From: Vicinamibacteria bacterium
GTDB taxonomy: Bacteria; Acidobacteriota; Vicinamibacteria; Fen-336; JAGNNV01
Reading direction: 5' to 3'
Assembly: GCA_016650185.1 (NCBI GenBank)
Contig: JAENWE010000376.1
Coordinates: forward strand, 1 to 21,066
Length of the DNA: 21,066 nucleotides
The notes below the pieces were generated by a model that ran no database searches, was not told the DNA's origin, and was given only the letters and a program-made list of their open reading frames with translations. The position numbers were made by a program, and so were the translations under genes. The stretch's first letter is position 1, and the number at the start of each line of letters is the position of its first letter. Shown here one piece after another: positions 1 to 6,743 of this stretch.

Positions 1-549
1 CCGAAAAGCACGGCCCTCTTTGATGCTCCGAATCGTCTTGGTCGCAACCAGCGAGCCGTCTGAGAACTCGAAGCGGGCCCCTCGGTTCGGACCCTCGTTT
101 ACGTCCGTAACGCGGAAGAGTCCCGCCCTAAGCCGCGCATCTACTTCTGGATTCCCGGTCACGATGTCTAGGGGTCCGGGCAGCGGATTGCTTCCGGGAT
201 GGGCTTCCAGGGGCTTTCCTCTCTCGTCCTTGTACTCGAGAAGCTTCCAGGAAAGGAGCCGCGCTCCCCTGGAGCTAAAGGCGATTTCCGCTTCCGCGGT
301 GTTGATTTCCACGCGCCGCTCCTCGCCGGTCACGACCGGGGCAGCCTCCACGACCGGGCGGATCTCTGCCTCCGCCATCTGCGGACCGAGCATCGTTGCC
401 GCCTCGGGAGGCGTTACCGTAGCGGCCGGCGGGTCGATCTGCGCCGTGCCTGTTTGGGCCGGCGGATACCGGGCATTCGTCCACATCCGGAAACCCAGCA
501 GAACCGCGAACGAAAGCGCGAACGCCAGAATCAGCCGTCTTTCTTCCAT
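1..549 (-). CDS. yidC: Membrane protein insertase YidC, N-terminal part (runs off left edge)
   Basis: The reading frame is open from an ATG at 549 down to base 1 (183 codons), so only the N-terminus is present. YidC inserts and folds inner-membrane proteins, alone or with SecYEG. Residues about 6-22 (LILAFALSFAVLLGFRM) form the first transmembrane helix after a charged MEERR start. A Pro/Ala/Thr-rich linker follows to about residue 65. The start of the periplasmic P1 beta domain comes next (VEINTAEAEIAFSSRGARLL and onward), typical of the long Gram-negative YidC. An AGGA ribosome site lies about 9 nt upstream of the ATG. It is the last gene of the rpmH-rnpA-yidD-yidC block, 51 bp after yidD, an arrangement conserved next to dnaA in many bacteria. 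The catalytic five-helix core lies outside the window. Confidence 0.93.
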   Translation of the reverse strand, partial: MEERRLILAFALSFAVLLGFRMWTNARYPPAQTGTAQIDPPAATVTPPEAATMLGPQMAEAEIRPVVEAAPVVTGEERRVEINTAEAEIAFSSRGARLLSWKLLEYKDERGKPLEAHPGSNPLPGPLDIVTGNPEVDARLRAGLFRVTDVNEGPNRGARFEFSDGSLVATKTIRSIKEGRAFR

Positions 550-600
550 TACTCTTCTTTCCTGCTTCCCGCGCCGATGGCGTGCCTTCGCTTTTGAGAC

Positions 601-846
601 TTACGGCACGGGGTCGATGCCGTGACCGCCAAACGGCCGACACCTGAGAATTCTTCGGGCCGCGAGGTACGCTCCTCGGGCCCCATGCTTGAGCAGGGCC
701 TCACGTGCATACTGGCTACAAGACGGCTCGAACCGGCAGCAGCCCGTGAACAACGGCGACACGGTAGCTTTGTAGGCGTCAACGCACAGGATGAGGACAG
801 CGACCAGGATGCTTTCCGGTGGCGATCGCTTTTGAGAGGGCTTCAT
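601..846 (-). CDS. yidD: Membrane protein insertion efficiency factor YidD
   Basis: This encodes an 81-residue protein of the YidD (DUF37) family, a small inner-membrane-associated protein thought to help YidC-dependent insertion. The family signature is clear: an amphipathic N-terminal helix (ILVAVLILCVDAYKATVSPL), then the cysteine cluster CCRFEPSCSQYA, then RRILRCRPFGGHGIDPVP at the C-terminus. E. coli YidD is 85 residues, so the gene is full length. The ATG at 846 lies inside the 3' end of rnpA, giving a 68-bp overlap in another frame. Overlap of yidD with rnpA is common and suggests translational coupling. No nearer in-frame ATG exists and the family's first helix begins soon after this start, so the start is reasonable. 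Confidence 0.95.
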   Translation of the reverse strand: MKPSQKRSPPESILVAVLILCVDAYKATVSPLFTGCCRFEPSCSQYAREALLKHGARGAYLAARRILRCRPFGGHGIDPVP

Positions 847-1162
847 CCAGGGCTTTTCTCACCTCGTCGGCGGACAATTCCGCGAACCCGGGCTTGAGGT
901 TGACGACGATGTCATAGGGTGCGGCGTTCCGGTAGGCCTTTCTGTAGTACTCCCGAACCAAACGACGAGCGCGATTTCTTTTCACCGATCCGCCGACCTT
1001 AACCGACGCGGAAATTCCAATCCGGCCCGGACCCTGGGCCGGAACGATGGCTACGCTTACCAAAGGCGTCGCCCCGCGGCGGCCGGTTCTTAGCACTAGA
1101 CCGAACTCCGCGCTTTTCCTTATTCGCCGGTTGCGGCCAAATCGGGCGCTCCCTGGATTCAA
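779..1162 (-). CDS. rnpA: Ribonuclease P protein component
   Basis: This encodes 127 residues. RnpA is the basic protein cofactor of RNase P, which assists the catalytic RNA in removing 5' leaders from pre-tRNAs. The RNR signature is visible as RNRARRLVRE (residues 62-71). An early F..VL.TGRR stretch (residues 20-29) and the GISASVKVGGSVKRNR strand/turn are typical of the family. The start codon appears to be TTG at 1162. There is no in-frame ATG near the expected N-terminus and the N-terminal length fits the family, so I accept TTG. It begins 36 bp after rpmH and its 3' end overlaps yidD. The RNase P RNA gene is not in this window. Confidence 0.93.
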   Translation of the reverse strand: MNPGSARFGRNRRIRKSAEFGLVLRTGRRGATPLVSVAIVPAQGPGRIGISASVKVGGSVKRNRARRLVREYYRKAYRNAAPYDIVVNLKPGFAELSADEVRKALDEALSKAIATGKHPGRCPHPVR

Positions 1163-1198
1163 GACCCCGTGGGCGCTGCGTCTTTCGGTGATGGGTTT

Positions 1199-1333
1199 CT
1201 ATGCTCCCAGGCGCTGCCTTCCTTTGGCGCGACGCCTCTTTATGACCAGTCTTCCACCGCGCGATCTCATGCGGACGAGGAAGCCGTGAGTCCTTCTTCT
1301 GCGACGATTATTGGGCTGGAACGTTCTCTTCAC
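1199..1333 (-). CDS. rpmH: 50S ribosomal protein L34
   Basis: This is a 44-residue gene that long-ORF searches miss. The translation begins VKRTFQPNNRRRRRTHGFLV and continues to RRRAKGRQRLGA, matching the invariant L34 layout (KRTFQP, THGF, RM, RGGR, RRRAKGR, RL). The start is GTG at 1333 and the stop is TAG at 1199-1201. An AAGGA ribosome site lies about 12 nt upstream, and no ATG is available. L34 is a small, very basic protein of the large ribosomal subunit. It is the first gene of the minus-strand block and sits about 30 nt downstream of the start point predicted from the promoter at 1370-1398. Its divergence from dnaA is a textbook origin-region arrangement. Confidence 0.96.
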   Translation of the reverse strand: MKRTFQPNNRRRRRTHGFLVRMRSRGGRLVIKRRRAKGRQRLGA

Positions 1334-1369
1334 TGTTTTATGGAATCCTTGCGAAAAGTGGAACCTGTC

Positions 1370-1398
1370 ATCTTATCGGGTCTTGTCTGAATCGTCAA
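1370..1398 (-). promoter_or_regulatory. Sigma70-like promoter for the rpmH-rnpA-yidD-yidC operon
   Basis: Read on the minus strand, TTGACG (1393-1398) and TAAGAT (1370-1375) are separated by exactly 17 bp. That gives a predicted start near 1363 and a leader of about 30 nt to the rpmH GTG. The -35 matches consensus at 5 of 6 positions and the -10 at 4 of 6. In the rest of the rpmH-dnaA gap (1334-1554) I saw no equally good plus-strand promoter for dnaA and no DnaA-box match with one mismatch or fewer. Confidence 0.65.
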
Positions 1399-1554
1399 AA
1401 GTGGCCCGTTACGGGGTCAGAAGCGCGGATGCCGGCGTGCTATCGTTGAGCGTTCTTACGGGCCAAACTTCTTGCCCGATACCGAGTCTGATTTTCAGAG
1501 GCTCCCTGATTGGTCCGGTACCTTTTTTTGACGATGCGCTTTGGTTTCTAGTCG

Positions 1555-2844
1555 ATGACCGTTTGGGATCGGGTCCTGGATCTTGTGGAGAAGGAAGGCC
1601 GCGTCAGCTCGCATTCCTTCGTCACTTGGTTTCGGCCGACCGCTTTCAGATCCTTTGACGGCTCCGCCCTCTCGATTAGCGTGCCGAGCGCGCCTTTTCG
1701 AGACTGGTTCATGAAGAACTACTCCAGTCTGGTGTCCGAGATGCTTACGAACCTCGGCCATACGGGTGTTCGTCTCCTGTGCGACGTGGAGACCTTTGGT
1801 GGCGTTGAATCTCTTCCCATCATCGAAGCATCCGCCCTGAACCCGAAATACACTTTTGAAACATTCGTGGTGGGAGCGTCGAACCAGATGGCTCACGCGG
1901 CTGCGAAGGCGGTGGCCGAGGTGCCATCAAAGTCCTACAACCCCTTATTCATCTACGGGGGGGTGGGCCTTGGAAAAACTCATCTGCTCCAGGCCATCGG
2001 TCACTATCTGCTGAAGCGAAATCCGAAACTGGCCCTGACCTACGTCTCCAGCGAACACTTTGTCAACGAGGTGGTTTCCGCCATCCGCTACGAGCGCATT
2101 CTGCCTTTCCGCCAGCGTTATCGCGCCATCGATGTTCTCATCATCGACGACATACAGTTCTTGTCCAACAAAGAACGGTCGCAGGAAGAGTTTTTTCATC
2201 TCTTCAACACTCTCTACGAGGCCGGAAAGCAGGTGGTTATTTCTGCCGACGTCCCCCCTAAAATGCTGACCGGCGTGCACGAGCGCATGCAGAGTCGATT
2301 TTCCTCCGGAATGTCCGCCGACGTTGGCCCGCCCGACATTGAAACCAGGGTGGTCATTCTGCAGAAGCTGGCCGCCGCGGAAGATATCTCTCTTCCTGAC
2401 AATGTGGGTCTCTTCGTGGCCTCCAAAGTTCGCTCGAACATCCGGGAACTGGAAGGCGCTTTCAATCGGATTGTGGCCCATGCCAGTCTTCGTGGCGTCG
2501 ATATTGACATAGACGTCGCCCAGGCTGCCATGAAGGACCTGATGGACGCACCGGAAAGACGCTTGTCTATCGAGACCGTTCAGAAATTCGTGGCCGATCA
2601 CTACAAGGTCAAAATTTCAGACCTCAAGGCCAGGAACAACTCACGCAGCGTTACCATTCCGCGACAGGTCGCCATGTATCTGTCAAAGCATCTGACCACC
2701 TCGTCACTGCCAGAAATTGGCCGTGGCTTCGGCGGAAAACACCACTCGACCGTCATTCACTCCATCCGCAAGGTCGAGATGGACCGAAAAACGGACAGCG
2801 ATTTCGACAGGCTTCTCAATAGCCTTATTGCTTCTCTCAAATAG
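1555..2844 (+). CDS. dnaA: Chromosomal replication initiator protein DnaA
   Basis: This encodes 429 residues, shorter than E. coli DnaA (467), mainly because the linker domain II is very short. DnaA is the AAA+ ATPase that binds oriC, melts the origin and recruits the DnaB helicase. Domain I is at about 1-75 (WDRVLDLVE, FVTWFRP). Domain III has Walker A GGVGLGKT (135-142), Walker B VLIIDD (194-199), sensor 1 VVISADVPP (227-235) and a sensor II region VRSNIRELEGAFNRI (292-306). Domain IV ends in the DNA-binding signature with GFGGKHHSTVIHS (391-403), where many family members have GGRDHTTV. An in-frame TAG at 1549-1551 makes the ATG at 1555 the earliest possible start. No Shine-Dalgarno sequence is apparent. 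The gene diverges from rpmH and precedes the candidate origin. Confidence 0.97.
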   Translation: MTVWDRVLDLVEKEGRVSSHSFVTWFRPTAFRSFDGSALSISVPSAPFRDWFMKNYSSLVSEMLTNLGHTGVRLLCDVETFGGVESLPIIEASALNPKYTFETFVVGASNQMAHAAAKAVAEVPSKSYNPLFIYGGVGLGKTHLLQAIGHYLLKRNPKLALTYVSSEHFVNEVVSAIRYERILPFRQRYRAIDVLIIDDIQFLSNKERSQEEFFHLFNTLYEAGKQVVISADVPPKMLTGVHERMQSRFSSGMSADVGPPDIETRVVILQKLAAAEDISLPDNVGLFVASKVRSNIRELEGAFNRIVAHASLRGVDIDIDVAQAAMKDLMDAPERRLSIETVQKFVADHYKVKISDLKARNNSRSVTIPRQVAMYLSKHLTTSSLPEIGRGFGGKHHSTVIHSIRKVEMDRKTDSDFDRLLNSLIASLK

Positions 2845-2940
2845 GTTTGGCTCGCCTGCATCCCCTTCTTCCACAAAAGAATCAAAAGGCTCTGTTCGGG
2901 AAGCTCAAATGTGCCCTAGTTACTCACAGTCCTCTTTTGA

Positions 2941-3008
2941 AATTCACAGATGAATCAACATCGTTTAGAATATCGTAACAAATTGAAAATAAACGACATC
3001 TGTCAATT
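2941..3008. repeat. 68-bp imperfect dyad (nested inverted repeats) inside candidate oriC
   Basis: The outer arms 2941-2952 (AATTCACAGATG) and 2997-3008 (CATCTGTCAATT) pair at 11 of 12 positions. The inner arms TCGTTTA (2961-2967) and TAAACGA (2990-2996) pair perfectly. They surround a 22-base AT-rich centre, with an 8-base asymmetric bulge (2953-2960) on the left side only. The left outer arm overlaps a DnaA-box-like 9-mer (2940-2948). I infer an origin-unwinding or protein-binding site. Confidence 0.7.
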
Positions 3009-3035
3009 CCTCACCACACTTCCGTTCTTCTCTTA

Positions 3036-3066
3036 ATAGATATCTATCTCTTGTTATTCTTAAGAA
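3036..3066. repeat. Two short perfect AT-rich palindromes upstream of dnaN
   Basis: ATAGATATCTAT (3036-3047) is a perfect 12-bp palindrome and TTCTTAAGAA (3057-3066) a perfect 10-bp palindrome. They lie 9 bp apart, 35-64 bp before the dnaN ATG, in an AT-rich purine/pyrimidine-biased stretch. They could belong to the unwinding element of the origin or to dnaN control. I see no firm -35/-10 pair here. Confidence 0.5.
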
Positions 3067-3100
3067 GAAGAAAGAAAGAACGCTTCTTGGAAAGCAGGCC

Positions 3101-4213
3101 ATGGAAATAACTGTTCGCCGCGAAGACCTAGTCAGAGATCTCCAAGTTATTCAGGGAATAGTGGATCGCCGTGGGGCCATAGCGATCCTTTCCAACGCCC
3201 TTCTGGTCGCTTCCGATGACGCGCTGTCCCTATCCGCGACGGATCTCGATGTTTCTGTGAAGGCGGTTTGCCCGGCGCGGGTGAAGAAGCCAGGATCCAC
3301 CACGCTGCCAGCGCGGAAACTTCATGACATTATCAAAGCGCTCCCCTCCGGGTCCGATATTCTGCTGCGCGACGACGAAGAGGGTTTGGTTCTGGTTCAA
3401 AGCGAGAGGACGAACTACAAAATAGCCGCTCTCCCCAAGGATGATTTTCCGAGCCTGCCGGAAAGCAAGGGAGCCGCTGAGGTCGCTCTTCCTGCCGCGG
3501 TGATGAGCAGACTGATTGGAAAGACCAGTTTTGCCATCACAGTCGAAGACGCCCGCTATTATTTGGGTGGCGCCCTTCTCCTCGTCCAGGGTGACACGGT
3601 CAGCATGGTCACCACCGATGGCCACCGTCTGTGTTTCGCCAGAGAAAAGGTGGATGGCGCCAAGTTCAAGGATGAAAGAGTTCTCATCCCTCGAAAAGCC
3701 ATCCAGGAACTGAAGCAAGTGACCGACGGAGAAGACACCGTCTTCTTCTCTCGGACCGAAAACCACCTGATTTTCAGGACCCCGCGGCGAACCCTCACCA
3801 GCAAGATTGTGGAAGGCCAGTTTCCGGCCCACGAAAAAGTCATAGCGGCCAAAGGCCCCAAAGTGGGCCAGACCAAGAGAATCGAACTCCTGGATGCGCT
3901 TCGCCGGGTGAGTCTCCTTTCCACCGAGAGGTCGAGAGCCATTCGCCTGACCATGAAGCCCGGAGAGATCGAACTTCATGCGTCTTCCCCAGATCAAGGA
4001 GAGGCGGTAGAAACCTTTGCCGCGGAATATGCGGGCGACCAGGTCGATATCGGCTTCAACGCCCAGTATCTGATGGACTTCCTTTCGGTGCTCACCGACT
4101 CCGACATCACCATAGAGCTTAAAGACAGCGATGCGCAGGGCATCTTCTATCCCACCGCGCAAAAGGACGGAGATTCGATGCATCGCTACGTCCTGATGCC
4201 GATGAGGCTCTAG
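3101..4213 (+). CDS. dnaN: DNA polymerase III beta subunit (sliding clamp)
   Basis: This encodes 370 residues, close to E. coli DnaN (366). The beta clamp dimer encircles DNA and tethers Pol III and other clamp-binding enzymes. The three repeated clamp domains can be followed: domain 1 from MEITVRREDLVRDLQVIQGI to about residue 120, domain 2 with YYLGGALLLV and MVTTDGHRLC (about 150-180), and domain 3 from about 245. The C-terminus YVLMPMRL matches the nearly invariant MPMRL tail that forms part of the partner-binding cleft. The ATG at 3101 aligns with the family start; the upstream ribosome site is weak. It lies 256 bp downstream of dnaA, directly after the candidate origin, and is followed by gyrB with no recF between. 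Confidence 0.97.
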   Translation: MEITVRREDLVRDLQVIQGIVDRRGAIAILSNALLVASDDALSLSATDLDVSVKAVCPARVKKPGSTTLPARKLHDIIKALPSGSDILLRDDEEGLVLVQSERTNYKIAALPKDDFPSLPESKGAAEVALPAAVMSRLIGKTSFAITVEDARYYLGGALLLVQGDTVSMVTTDGHRLCFAREKVDGAKFKDERVLIPRKAIQELKQVTDGEDTVFFSRTENHLIFRTPRRTLTSKIVEGQFPAHEKVIAAKGPKVGQTKRIELLDALRRVSLLSTERSRAIRLTMKPGEIELHASSPDQGEAVETFAAEYAGDQVDIGFNAQYLMDFLSVLTDSDITIELKDSDAQGIFYPTAQKDGDSMHRYVLMPMRL

Positions 4214-4254
4214 CGCCGGCATCGGCCCACGCGTCACCGGAGCGGGCGAGGCCG

Positions 4255-4271
4255 CGGGCCCCTCCGGCCCG
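4255..4271 (+). repeat. GC-rich hairpin in the dnaN-gyrB gap
   Basis: CGGGCC (4255-4260) and GGCCCG (4266-4271) form a perfect 6-bp GC stem with a 5-base loop, in the 112-bp gap between dnaN and gyrB. There is no following T-run, so it is not a convincing intrinsic terminator. It could attenuate read-through or stabilise a processed end between the two genes. Confidence 0.4.
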
Positions 4272-4325
4272 GTCGGGCGACCAGGAGGCGCAAGCCCCCC
4301 AAACAATGGAATCAAGCACACCGAA

Positions 4326-6719
4326 ATGATCGAAAAAACCGACGAGATCGCCTATGGCGCAGACACCATCAAGGTCCTGGAAGGGCTGGAGGCTGTTCGC
4401 GTTCGTCCGGCGATGTACATCGGCTCGACCGGCGAGTCGGGTCTTCATCACCTCGTTTACGAGGTCGTCGACAACTCCGTAGACGAGGCTCTAGCCGGGC
4501 ACTGCGACACGGTTGAAGTCTTCATCCACATCGACAACTCCGTCACCGTGATCGACAACGGCCGCGGGATACCCACCGGCCCGCACGCCTCTGGACTGGG
4601 CGATACCGCCGAAGTGGTCATGACCAAGCTGCACGCGGGCGGCAAGTTTGAGAAGAAGGCCTACCAGGTTTCGGGCGGCCTCCATGGTGTTGGCATTTCC
4701 GTAGTGAATGCCCTGTCCGAACGACTCGACCTGATGATCTGGCGCGAGGGCAAGACCTTCACCCAGAGCTACGAGCGAGGAATACCCGTAACACCCGTGA
4801 CCGAAGCCGGGCCAGCCGATTGCCGCGGCACAAAAGTCACGTTCAAGCCCGATCCCACGATCTTCGAGACCACGCAGTTTTCTTTCGACACGCTGTCGCA
4901 AAGGCTGAGAGAACTTTCCTTCCTCAACCGCGGCATTCAGATCGCGCTGATCGATGAACGGGACGGCAAAGCCCACCGATTCCAGTACGAGGGTGGCATT
5001 GCTTCCTACGTTGAGCATCTGAACAAGAACAAGTCGGTCATCACCCCCGACCCCGTGGAAATAGGGGGAACAAAAGACGGAGTCATCGTTGAAGTCGCGA
5101 TGCAGTGGAACGACGGCTACGCCGAAAACGTCCACAGTTTCGCCAACAACATCAACACCCACGAAGGCGGCACGCATCTCATCGGCTTCAAGAGCGCGCT
5201 TACCCGGACACTCAACAGCTACGCGCAGGCGAAGAACCAGATCAAAGACGCCGAGGCGCTCCAGGGCGAGGACACGCGCGAGGGCCTGTGTGCGGTCATC
5301 AGCGTCAAGGTGCCGAACCCGCAGTTTGAAGGACAGACCAAGGGCAAGCTGGGCAACTCTGAAGTCAAGGGACTGGTGGAGAGCCTGGTCAACGAGAAAC
5401 TCGGGGCGTTTCTGGAAGAGAACCCCGGTCTCGGCAAGCGCATCATCCAGAAGTGTGTCGAGGCTCTGCGGGCCCGCGAAGCGGCCCGGAAAGCCCGAGA
5501 CCTCACCCGTCGCAAAGGCGCGCTGGACAGCGCGGGACTTCCCGGAAAGCTGGCCGAATGCCAGGAGAGAAACCCGGCCCTTTGCGAGCTGTACCTGGTC
5601 GAGGGCGAGTCTGCCGGCGGCTCCGCAAAACAGGGCCGGGACAGGGTGTTCCAGGCCATCCTTCCCCTGAAGGGCAAGATCCTGAACGTTGAGAAGGCGA
5701 GGCTCGACAAGACACTCGCCTTCGAGGAAATCCGGAACATTATCGCCGCGCTCGGGACCGGCGTGGGGGCCGACGATTTTGACGTGGCCAAGCTCCGCTA
5801 CCACCGCATCATCCTCATGTGCGACGCGGATGTCGACGGAAGCCACATCCGCACACTCCTTCTGACCTTTTTCTACCGCCAGATGAAGGAGCTCATCGAG
5901 CGCGGCCACCTCTTCATCGCACAACCGCCGCTCTACAAGGCCAAGCACGGCAAGTCCGGGCGCTATCTCAAGGACGAAGCCGCCCTCGATGGGTACCTTC
6001 TCGACCGGGCGCTCGAGGGCCGTTCCATCTCGAACGCCTCCGGGGCCACCGTGGATCCGGCCAAGGTCCGGCGTTTCGTCGAGAGGCTGACCGGCGTTGC
6101 GAAACTTCTTTCCCGGATCGAGCGGCGGGGCATCGCCAGAAAGCTGGCCGATCTTCTGGTTCGAAAGGGCGCCCGCGATGCGAGCTTCTTTCAGAACCAG
6201 GGGGACCTTCTCGCCGCGACGCAGTCCGCGCGGGATGGAGGCGACGACATCGGCGTCGAAGCCCTGGAAGGGGAGGCCTCCTACCAGCTCACCTTCGAGG
6301 ACAAGAGCGTATCGCCGCCCCGGCGCTCCACCGTGGGCGCCGATTTCGTGACGAGTCCCGAGTACAAGGCCTTGTTCTCGGCCTTCGAGGATGTGAAGGA
6401 GTTCGACCAGCCCCCGTTCGAGATTCACACCGGGAGCGCCACCGACAAGGTTTTCGCCCGCGACGCCCTGGTCGCGAAACTCATGGACGAAGGCCGCAAG
6501 GGCCTCCAGATTCAGCGCTACAAAGGGCTCGGAGAAATGAACCCCGAGGAGCTCTGGGAAACCACCATGGATCCCACCCAGAGGACGCTTGTGCAGGTGC
6601 GCCTCGAGGACGAGGAGGTCGCCGAGGTGATGTTCTCGACCCTCATGGGCGACGCCGTCGAACCCCGCCGCCTCTTCATCGAAGAGAACGCACTCAACGT
6701 TCGCAATCTTGACGTCTAG
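4326..6719 (+). CDS. gyrB: DNA gyrase subunit B
   Basis: This encodes 797 residues, the long Gram-negative form (E. coli 804) rather than the roughly 640-residue Gram-positive form. GyrB is the ATPase half of the A2B2 gyrase that introduces negative supercoils. The GHKL ATPase motifs are NSVDEALAG (50-58), DNGRGIP (77-83) and GGLHGVG (117-123). The TOPRIM domain has EGESAGGSA (426-434) and the acidic triad in DADVDG (500-505). The extra domain typical of long GyrB spans about 555-715. The tail RRLFIEENALNVRNLDV is canonical. The acidic residue after E426-G427 is Glu428 where E. coli has Asp426. The ATG at 4326 is the only start that fits the family. No strong ribosome site lies close to it; the nearest AGGAGG is about 40 bp upstream (4283-4288). 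Confidence 0.97.
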   Translation: MIEKTDEIAYGADTIKVLEGLEAVRVRPAMYIGSTGESGLHHLVYEVVDNSVDEALAGHCDTVEVFIHIDNSVTVIDNGRGIPTGPHASGLGDTAEVVMTKLHAGGKFEKKAYQVSGGLHGVGISVVNALSERLDLMIWREGKTFTQSYERGIPVTPVTEAGPADCRGTKVTFKPDPTIFETTQFSFDTLSQRLRELSFLNRGIQIALIDERDGKAHRFQYEGGIASYVEHLNKNKSVITPDPVEIGGTKDGVIVEVAMQWNDGYAENVHSFANNINTHEGGTHLIGFKSALTRTLNSYAQAKNQIKDAEALQGEDTREGLCAVISVKVPNPQFEGQTKGKLGNSEVKGLVESLVNEKLGAFLEENPGLGKRIIQKCVEALRAREAARKARDLTRRKGALDSAGLPGKLAECQERNPALCELYLVEGESAGGSAKQGRDRVFQAILPLKGKILNVEKARLDKTLAFEEIRNIIAALGTGVGADDFDVAKLRYHRIILMCDADVDGSHIRTLLLTFFYRQMKELIERGHLFIAQPPLYKAKHGKSGRYLKDEAALDGYLLDRALEGRSISNASGATVDPAKVRRFVERLTGVAKLLSRIERRGIARKLADLLVRKGARDASFFQNQGDLLAATQSARDGGDDIGVEALEGEASYQLTFEDKSVSPPRRSTVGADFVTSPEYKALFSAFEDVKEFDQPPFEIHTGSATDKVFARDALVAKLMDEGRKGLQIQRYKGLGEMNPEELWETTMDPTQRTLVQVRLEDEEVAEVMFSTLMGDAVEPRRLFIEENALNVRNLDV

Positions 6720-6743
6720 AAGGACCACAGCGCGAAGTAACCG

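Larger units (their letters stand above)
2845..3100. other. Candidate replication origin (oriC) in the dnaA-dnaN gap
   Basis: These 256 bp hold no gene and from about 2935 to 3085 are visibly AT-rich against GC-rich coding flanks. Three plus-strand DnaA-box-like 9-mers are present: TTACTCACA (2920-2928, one mismatch to TTATNCACA), AAATTCACA (2940-2948, two mismatches) and TCTTCCACA (2867-2875, two mismatches). The first two begin 20 bp apart, about two helical turns. A large imperfect dyad (2941-3008) and two short AT-rich palindromes follow before dnaN. Position, composition and symmetry fit oriC. No perfect DnaA box was found, so the call is an inference. The alternative site is the rpmH-dnaA gap, where I saw no such features. 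Confidence 0.5.

Noticed and set aside
20..643. Several plus- and minus-strand frames over the left edge
   Set aside because: They are shadows of yidC, whose frame is open from 549 to the window edge with a clear YidC N-terminus.
1334..1554. oriC in the rpmH-dnaA gap
   Set aside because: I found no 9-mer within one mismatch of TTATNCACA on either strand, no AT-rich tract and no dyad. The dnaA-dnaN gap is the better candidate, though the question needs whole-replicon skew.
4255..4271. Intrinsic terminator after dnaN
   Set aside because: The hairpin is good but no T-run follows on either strand, so it is listed only as a hairpin.
3230..4321. A 363-codon minus-strand open frame
   Set aside because: It is antisense to dnaN and the dnaN-gyrB gap, with no recognisable protein features.
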